Positions 59,391-64,000 of a stretch of DNA of 64,000 nucleotides are shown piece by piece. How positions within the stretch are numbered: the stretch's first letter is position 1; each line of letters starts with the position of its first letter. The position numbers were made by a program, and so were the translations under genes. The notes beneath the pieces were generated by a model. The model made no database searches. It had not been told where the DNA came from and was given only the letters and a program-made list of their open reading frames with translations. The stretch is from Mesorhizobium helmanticense. Lineage in GTDB: Bacteria > Pseudomonadota > Alphaproteobacteria > Rhizobiales > Rhizobiaceae. The stretch covers positions 43,758 to 107,757 of the forward strand of contig NZ_PZJX01000058.1 in assembly GCF_003034915.1 (NCBI RefSeq). Reading direction: 5' to 3'.

Positions 59391-59630
59391 TTGGCCAAGT
59401 ATCTAGTTCATGAAATGCACCACGATGACGTCGTCACATGGCGCATCCTCAATGCATGGACACCGAGCCAAGCTGCCCACAAAGCCGAGCAAGACATTTC
59501 GGAGCCCAATTGGATCCGGGTCATGGATGATCAAGACAAGGTATATGAGTTTCCGGGCTCGCCTGCTTCATCCAAGTTAACCATCACTGGAACTGCTGCG
59601 GATTCCAGCGCTTCTTCACCTTCGGCATGA
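59391..59630 (+). CDS. Hypothetical small protein
   Basis: 79 residues from a TTG with GGGAGG six bases upstream. MAKYLVHEMHHDDVVTWRILNAWTPSQAAHKAEQDISEPNWIRVMDDQDKVYEFPGS looks like a compact alpha/beta domain; the tail is Ser/Ala rich. Not recognised. Alone in its region. Confidence 0.6.
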   Translation: MAKYLVHEMHHDDVVTWRILNAWTPSQAAHKAEQDISEPNWIRVMDDQDKVYEFPGSPASSKLTITGTAADSSASSPSA

Positions 59631-59682
59631 TCTCCTCGATCCGGACCTTGTCGCCGATCTCTTTCGCCACCGCTTCCGCCAT
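59584..59682 (-). pseudogene. Possible gene remnant
   Basis: A 32-codon frame MAEAVAKEIGDKVRIEEIMPKVKKRWNPQQFQ ends at 59584 and overlaps the 59391 gene tail. It reads like the C-terminal end of a larger protein, with a proper stop but no upstream domain. Probably a relic. Confidence 0.25.
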
Positions 59683-59918
59683 GCGCCGTGGACTTTAAGG
59701 ATGATACTCATCGCCATCTCTCTTCAAAACCGTGTCGCAACCGCAAGATCAAGACTCTCTCATGTTTAACCCTTGCGGGTCGGGTCAGTTCACGGCCGCC
59801 CGCGAGCCCGCCCCACTGACACCGGTTCCGACCCATAAGAGCGCTCGGAAGAAAACATGCCGCCAGTGACGGGTCAGGCCATAAGGGAACGATCCGGTCC
59901 ACCATGAGTTAGTAAATC

Positions 59919-60110
59919 GTGATGAACACCATGGACCCCCACGGACGCGCGATGGCCGATGCCAGGGAGCGCATCAAGCGGACCGAGCTCGCGCTTGAAC
60001 GCGCAGAAGAAATGCTGGCAGAGAATATGGCGTTGTGCAGCAGGATACGCGCGCAGCGGTGTCTGGTCGAGGCCGCACACCGCCTGGTCGAGATCGATCC
60101 CCAGTGCTGA
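59919..60110 (+). CDS. Hypothetical small helical protein
   Basis: 63 residues (GTG at 59919, or ATG at 59922/59931). Nearly all helix: ADARERIKRTELALERAEEMLAENMALCSRIRAQRCLVEAAHRLVEID, heptad-like. No family recognised; no clear ribosome-binding site. Confidence 0.4.
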   Translation: MMNTMDPHGRAMADARERIKRTELALERAEEMLAENMALCSRIRAQRCLVEAAHRLVEIDPQC

Positions 60111-60330
60111 CGGTGGCTGAAGGCCTAGCAGTTTCAGCCAGCGTCTTCATGATGACTGCTCCAAGCGGGGATTGGCTTGGAGAATGAAGTCGGTTGCCGT
60201 TGGTTCTGCGGTCCATTTCCGATCTTGACGTGTCGGAATATCACTAGTCGCTGCCAACCTTCTAAAAGCCGCAATAGGCGTAAGTGAACGAGCGTCTCAT
60301 CCGCAGTCGGGCTCCGTCACGTACCTTTGG

Positions 60331-60486
60331 TCAAGGTCCTTGAATGGCCGTTGAGGGCAATGCGCTATCCGCGCTCACGATTGGATTATCTGCTGGGTCA
60401 TGAAGCCCCTTTGGGACCATGAGAGCCAGAACAATTGCCACAGCTATGGATGCAATTATGGTGACCGTGCCGGCTAAATCTCTCAT
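60331..60486 (-). CDS. Small single-pass membrane protein
   Basis: 51 residues: MRDLAGTVTIIASIAVAIVLALMVPKGLHDPADNPIVSADS and so on, one transmembrane helix (residues 8-24). The frame extends upstream to 60789 but that part has no protein-like character, so the ATG at 60486 is used. Unknown function. Confidence 0.4.
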   Translation of the reverse strand: MRDLAGTVTIIASIAVAIVLALMVPKGLHDPADNPIVSADSALPSTAIQGP

Positions 60487-60806
60487 CAAATACTGCTCGC
60501 CTTGTCTCGAAATCCGAGCGTTAACGAACTCGCTGGGCGCCTGTTCCGCCCAAAAGTCTTTGAGGTGGTAGGATGCGACGTTATGGCAACAGGTCCGTCC
60601 GCCGAAGATCGCCAATGCGGCCTGGCTCCGAGTTCCCACGATCGGTCTGCTGCTCTCACATGGCCCGTCATCCACTCCGGCCACGTCCAACAAGGCTGCT
60701 GTACACACGTGTGGTAGAATGCGGTCGGCCGACACAACTGGTGCGATTTGACAGTTCGACAGGGGAGCGCCGTCGCGCGGCAAGCCCATTAGCTTTAACT
60801 AATTGT

Positions 60807-60841
60807 AGACCGCGCTGTCTCAGAATAGGACAGCGCGGTCT
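60807..60841. other. Perfect 13-bp hairpin in intergenic DNA
   Basis: AGACCGCGCTGTC (60807-60819) and GACAGCGCGGTCT (60829-60841), loop nine bases. Very stable and followed by CTCTG, not a T run. It lies in a 532-base gap (60487-61018) with no convincing gene. Could be a terminator of the ncRNA type, an operator or a repeat end. Confidence 0.6.
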
Positions 60842-61018
60842 CTGTCAGTGGCCGCGCAGGCGGCTCCGACTTTACAGGTAACCCCTACCCCTGAGCCGGA
60901 GTCGCCACTTTCTATCTACGAGAAGCGGTTTGAAGCAACCGTTACCAGGCATTGTTTCCAATGCGTTTCGCGGATCGATCGACTACGAGCATTCACCCTG
61001 CCGCGACTCGCTCCTGAG

Positions 61019-61417
61019 CTACAAGGATTTTCGCTTGTCATATCTCAGGGCGACGGTGAAGTTGCTCATCCAGTTCCCGATTTGCAGACCAAGACCCATA
61101 CCGACACAATCGGCAGCCCAATCCCAGGCGTCACGATCGCGACCAATCATCTGAAGCCCTTGAACAACCTCGATGACTGCGCCGGTCAGGATGAGGAGAC
61201 AAGTCAGCTTTCCCCTACTGTCCGGCCAGGCGAAATATCCGGTGGTCGCCAGCACGGCAAACGCAACGGCATGATCAAGCTTGTTGTGACCAAGGGTGAT
61301 GGCGACACCAAGCATCTGCCAAAGCCACTCAGGCGAGAGGGTTAGCAGGAGAACAGCACCCAGCGTGACCAGAAATGCGGTCTTCGCAGTGGCTCGATAC
61401 TGTCCTAGATACGCCAA
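61019..61417 (-). CDS. VanZ-like family membrane protein
   Basis: 132 residues. Four hydrophobic helices: TAFLVTLGAVLLLTLSP, LDHAVAFAVLATTGYFAW, LTCLLILTGAVIEVVQGLQMIG and WAADCVGMGLGLQIG. The signature DHAVAFAVL...EVVQ...GRDRDAWDWAADCVG is the VanZ pattern. Function in this family is mostly unknown (teicoplanin resistance in one case). No clear ribosome-binding site. Confidence 0.75.
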   Translation of the reverse strand: MAYLGQYRATAKTAFLVTLGAVLLLTLSPEWLWQMLGVAITLGHNKLDHAVAFAVLATTGYFAWPDSRGKLTCLLILTGAVIEVVQGLQMIGRDRDAWDWAADCVGMGLGLQIGNWMSNFTVALRYDKRKSL

Positions 61418-61590
61418 AGATTCTCTCTGCTCTTTATCTCAAAATTCAGGCTGTCGGTTGCGCCTACAAGATGTGAATTTCACTTTCAGTAATTGGGCGC
61501 ATCGGTCGAACGGATGAGGGAGGCCGCCAGCGGTGAGATCGTCGCGGCCGCCTGAAGCCGGGTAAGATCAGCCAACGAGTCCGGCAGGGG

Positions 61591-62481
61591 TCAGTCTGAG
61601 ACAATTTCGTAGTGAAGAACCTGGGCGTCGCCGAGGGACGGCCTCAGTCCAGGCGAGATGACGCCGGAGCCGAAGAGGAGAATATCTTCGCGGCGCACGA
61701 ATACTTCATGGCCGGGTCCCATCGACACAAATGTGCCCGACGAGCTTCGCTCGACAAGCCGGGCCCTGCCATTCGAAATAGTGAAGGTCGCGTGGTGCCT
61801 TGAAACCCACGGCCGCTGGACGACAATATTGCATTCCGGAGATCGGCCGATGGTGACGAATTCGTTATTTCGACAGGATCGCAACTGATCTCCATAGCGG
61901 ATGACCAGATTGATCTGCTGCGGCGAGGCGGATCGCTTTTCGATAATGGTGCCCCGGCTGGTGATCTGAGTATTGAGGGGCCCATCGTCGCTCCACAGGG
62001 TATAGACATCGAAGAGTTCTTGCTTCCCCTTCAAGGCCATCTTGTCGAGGAGCCGCAAGCCACTGCGGCTCCCCGCGGAAAGGGCTTCGCAGAAGCTCTG
62101 GCTGATCAGCACCTCCCCGGGGTTGGCCGTGGTGGACAACCTTGCGGTGACATTGACAACGTCACCGAAGACCTCGCCCCGCATGCGAATGACCGCCCCA
62201 AAATGCAATCCGATACGGGCGCTCAACGGCCCTTCCGTCAGTTTGCAGCTGATTTGGCAGACGGCCCTCAGCGCCGCCTCCGGGCTCTCGAACAGGCTGA
62301 GTACGTCATCGCCTTTCGAATGAATGAAATCACCGCCGTGCCGGGCGACGATCTCGCGCATCGCGTCCAGGCAATTCGAGACCTGTTGCATAGCGGCATC
62401 GTCGCCGATGCGCTCATAGAGGGGCGTGCTGCCCACGACATCAGCTAAGAGGACTGCGGCTAGAAGTCTTTCCTGATCCAT
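61591..62481 (-). CDS. Class III adenylate/guanylate cyclase with C-terminal FHA domain
   Basis: 296 residues. Residues 1-170: CYCc domain, LLAAVLLADVVGSTPLYERIGDDAAM (metal Asp), GGDFIHSKGDDVLSLFES (second Asp), GLHFGAVIRMRGEVFGDVVNVTARLSTTANPGEVLIS. Residues about 195-275: FHA domain, FVTIGRSPECNIVVQRPWVSRHHATFTISNGRARLVERSSSGTFV (GR...SRHHA core). It should make a cyclic nucleotide and read a phosphothreonine-bearing partner. No transmembrane segment, so cytosolic. No kinase gene adjacent. Confidence 0.9.
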   Translation of the reverse strand: MDQERLLAAVLLADVVGSTPLYERIGDDAAMQQVSNCLDAMREIVARHGGDFIHSKGDDVLSLFESPEAALRAVCQISCKLTEGPLSARIGLHFGAVIRMRGEVFGDVVNVTARLSTTANPGEVLISQSFCEALSAGSRSGLRLLDKMALKGKQELFDVYTLWSDDGPLNTQITSRGTIIEKRSASPQQINLVIRYGDQLRSCRNNEFVTIGRSPECNIVVQRPWVSRHHATFTISNGRARLVERSSSGTFVSMGPGHEVFVRREDILLFGSGVISPGLRPSLGDAQVLHYEIVSD

Positions 62482-62801
62482 CGATCTCGTATCCGCACCG
62501 AGAATTCAGCGTAATAACACACCACAGTTGCCTTTAACTTATCTATATCTAATTGCCCGCTTCGTGGGGCAGCATTGCGCAACATCTCTCTTTTCGCGGC
62601 GGCAGGGCTCGCGACCATCCTTTGCACGGCTGGTCCGGTTCGGGCCTGGGGACGCCTAGCTCGCCGGCCTGGTTTGCCACGGCAGCCTACTTCCGAAATC
62701 GCTGGCGCAATGCATCCAGAATGAAGGCCTTTCGGCCCGTGGAAGGCATCCGCTAGAGCAAACGCAGCCTTTGCGACGCTCGCCAAGAAGCCGGGAACAC
62801 T
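62482..62801. other. 320-base gap with no convincing gene
   Basis: Upstream of the cyclase gene and downstream of the lipoprotein gene. The minus-strand frame 62460-62786 has no domain character. It must contain the cyclase promoter; a clear one was not seen. Confidence 0.4.
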
Positions 62802-63287
62802 TCATTGCTTGAGGAATGTCCCAGTGTAGTGCTGGCCGGCAAGCGCAACGGTTCCGGCCAGCACCCCGTCGGGTTGCATCACGAAGCTGAGATCCGCGCC
62901 ATTCGGGAGGCGGCCTAACTTGAGCGTAGTCCCTGCTATTCTTCCAGCACCGCTGGCCTCTCCCGGAAAATTGTCGCCTAGCATCCCCCAAGCAAAAGCA
63001 GCTGTCACTTTTCCATTCGCAGCAACAGTCTGGACCGTCAGCTTGGATTCATCCATTCCCTCCAGTCGTCCAACCCAAATTCCCGAGAATGCTGCATACT
63101 TGGGTGGAACAGCCTTGGTAGGAGGAATGACTGTGGCCGGCTGGTCTGAAATTGCTGGGGCACTAGGCGTGGCGGCGGAAGACGACGCTGGCGCGGACGG
63201 TGGCGATTGTTCTGGGGGCGCCGATTGGCACGCTGCTAGTCCGAGCGCCGTTAAGCCAAAGATTGCTTTGCGCAGATGATGTGCCAT
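62802..63287 (-). CDS. Putative lipoprotein
   Basis: 161 residues. Signal peptide with lipobox: MAHHLRKAIFGLTALGLAAC. A Ser/Pro/Ala-rich linker follows (residues 21-65), then a folded beta-rich domain (FSGIWVGRLEGMDESKLTVQTVAANGKVTAAFAWG and GRIAGTTLKLGRLPNGADLSFVMQPDGVLAGTVAL). GGGAGC eight bases before the ATG. Family not recognised; the GxW-G...L pattern suggests an outer-membrane-associated barrel or lipocalin-like fold. Confidence 0.75.
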   Translation of the reverse strand: MAHHLRKAIFGLTALGLAACQSAPPEQSPPSAPASSSAATPSAPAISDQPATVIPPTKAVPPKYAAFSGIWVGRLEGMDESKLTVQTVAANGKVTAAFAWGMLGDNFPGEASGAGRIAGTTLKLGRLPNGADLSFVMQPDGVLAGTVALAGQHYTGTFLKQ

Positions 63288-63704
63288 TTTCCGAAGCTCC
63301 CAGGGCCCATCAAAACACATCTGGGCGACAACACCTGTATGCGCTGCCTTGCTGCCTTGCTGCCCAAGCAATGCTAAAGGGCAATTGGGTCGCTAAATCC
63401 ACAGAAATTTAGTTTTTTGGAGCACCAGTTCATCCAACGCGCGATATCTGCCGCAGTTTCGGCAGCGGGGGAAAGATGATTGTCAGGCTAGGCCGCGTCA
63501 CGCGGTCTGCAAGAGCTGAACACAGGAACATCCCGAGCGCGCGATTGTCACACGTGCCAGAGACGCAGCGGACATTGCTGCAACCGCACAATTAGCGCAC
63601 AGGCGGCACAATCATCATCCTTGCGATGCAACCACTGCTTGTCGATGGGCGCCATTGGTGATTACCTCTCGATGTTTTTGTTTGAAGTCCCTGGGAGGAA
63701 CATC
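63288..63704. other. 417-base gap, no convincing gene
   Basis: Between the divergent lipoprotein and DUF2158 genes. Nothing with a coding signature; it should contain both promoters. Confidence 0.4.
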
Positions 63705-63893
63705 ATGGCGGACAGTTTCAAAACGGGAGATGTCGTCAAACTGAAGTCCGGCGGCCCGAACATGACGATCAACGATCATGCTGCCTCCGGCATGTACCTT
63801 TGCAACTGGTTCAATCGCGAGGGTGATATCTGGACCCCTCAACACGCCGCTTTCAAGCCGGACCAGTTGATGGCGGTCGACCGATCTCAATGA
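63705..63893 (+). CDS. DUF2158 (YodC-like) protein
   Basis: 62 residues. MADSFKTGDVVKLKSGGPNMTIND then SGMYLCNWFNREGDIWTPQHAAFKPDQL: the YodC/DUF2158 pattern (GDVV.LKSGGP.MTV...CQWF) with the same length as the family. GGGAGG precedes the ATG. Function unknown; the fold is a small beta barrel. Confidence 0.88.
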   Translation: MADSFKTGDVVKLKSGGPNMTINDHAASGMYLCNWFNREGDIWTPQHAAFKPDQLMAVDRSQ

Positions 63894-64000
63894 CTTGAAG
63901 ACGCAAGCCGAGCGCTGCCCACCGGCTAGATTTTCCTTAGCGAGAGAACAGCCGCAGAAACGTTCGGGAGCGCCAGGCGATCCGAACCGGCTGGCTGCTA

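Noticed and set aside
60487..60789. Upstream part of the 60331-60789 frame
   Set aside because: No protein-like pattern; only the last 51 residues from 60486 look plausible.
57924..63893. Integrated phage or transposon next to the tRNA
   Set aside because: No integrase, transposase, phage protein or copy of the tRNA 3' end was found.

Overview
This window is chromosomal DNA from a high-GC alphaproteobacterium of the order Rhizobiales, most likely Mesorhizobium or a close relative. The evidence is internal: RIME-type palindromes, the obgE-proB-proA-nadD gene order, a GapR protein, an L21 with a long Ala/Lys/Glu tail, a complete biotin-dependent pyruvate carboxylase and an ExoX/SyrA-like small membrane protein. 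No taxonomic search was possible, so the genus is an inference.

Positions 1-8025: a TetR repressor cut by the left edge faces an NmrA-type NAD(P)-binding protein and a DUF1772 membrane protein. A thioredoxin-like Rdx protein and a YebC regulator follow. An ArsR regulator diverges from an SRPBCC-VOC-VOC-SRPBCC cluster, then come TerC, a YmdB-type phosphodiesterase and 5-formyltetrahydrofolate cyclo-ligase, with a probable 6S RNA just upstream. Positions 8341-13365: MoxR ATPase, GNAT, CoxE-like VWA protein, an MBL-fold hydrolase, MsrB, two small unknown genes and GapR. Positions 13547-23583: pyruvate carboxylase and a branched-chain amino acid ABC system (LivJ; LivH-LivM-LivG-LivF-DUF6867) whose LivG carries a C-terminal helix-hairpin-helix domain. 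Positions 23919-27915: a hydroxyproline catabolic cluster (epimerase, D-hydroxyproline dehydrogenase, pyrroline-hydroxycarboxylate deaminase) with a divergent GntR regulator and visible operator palindromes. Positions 27917-40252: HxlR/SnoaL/SDR genes, mmsA with a divergent LysR, a phospholipase A2-like plus phospholipase D-like lipoprotein pair, AraC with a divergent FAD monooxygenase-like enzyme, and dadA with alanine racemase.

Positions 40338-57487 hold the conserved growth block, mostly on the minus strand: rppH, YibQ-like deacetylase, ctpA, envC, rlmH, rsfS, nadD, proA, proB, obgE, rpmA and rplU. It is interrupted by an MscS channel, an ECF41 sigma factor with its carboxymuconolactone decarboxylase partner and a recognisable ECF41 promoter, an MFS transporter, an endonuclease/phosphatase-fold protein and a GNAT. 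Position 57834 starts a tRNA-Ser(CGA). To its right the character changes to sparse, small, mostly unknown genes plus a VanZ-like protein, an adenylate cyclase-FHA protein, a lipoprotein and a DUF2158 protein: an accessory region.

The observations most worth following are the HHH domain shared between LivG and L21, the PLA2/PLD lipoprotein pair, the ECF41 module with its promoter, and several repeat families that have shaped gene ends: one supplies the N-terminus of the hydroxyproline dehydrogenase, and another overlaps the stop codons of two genes.
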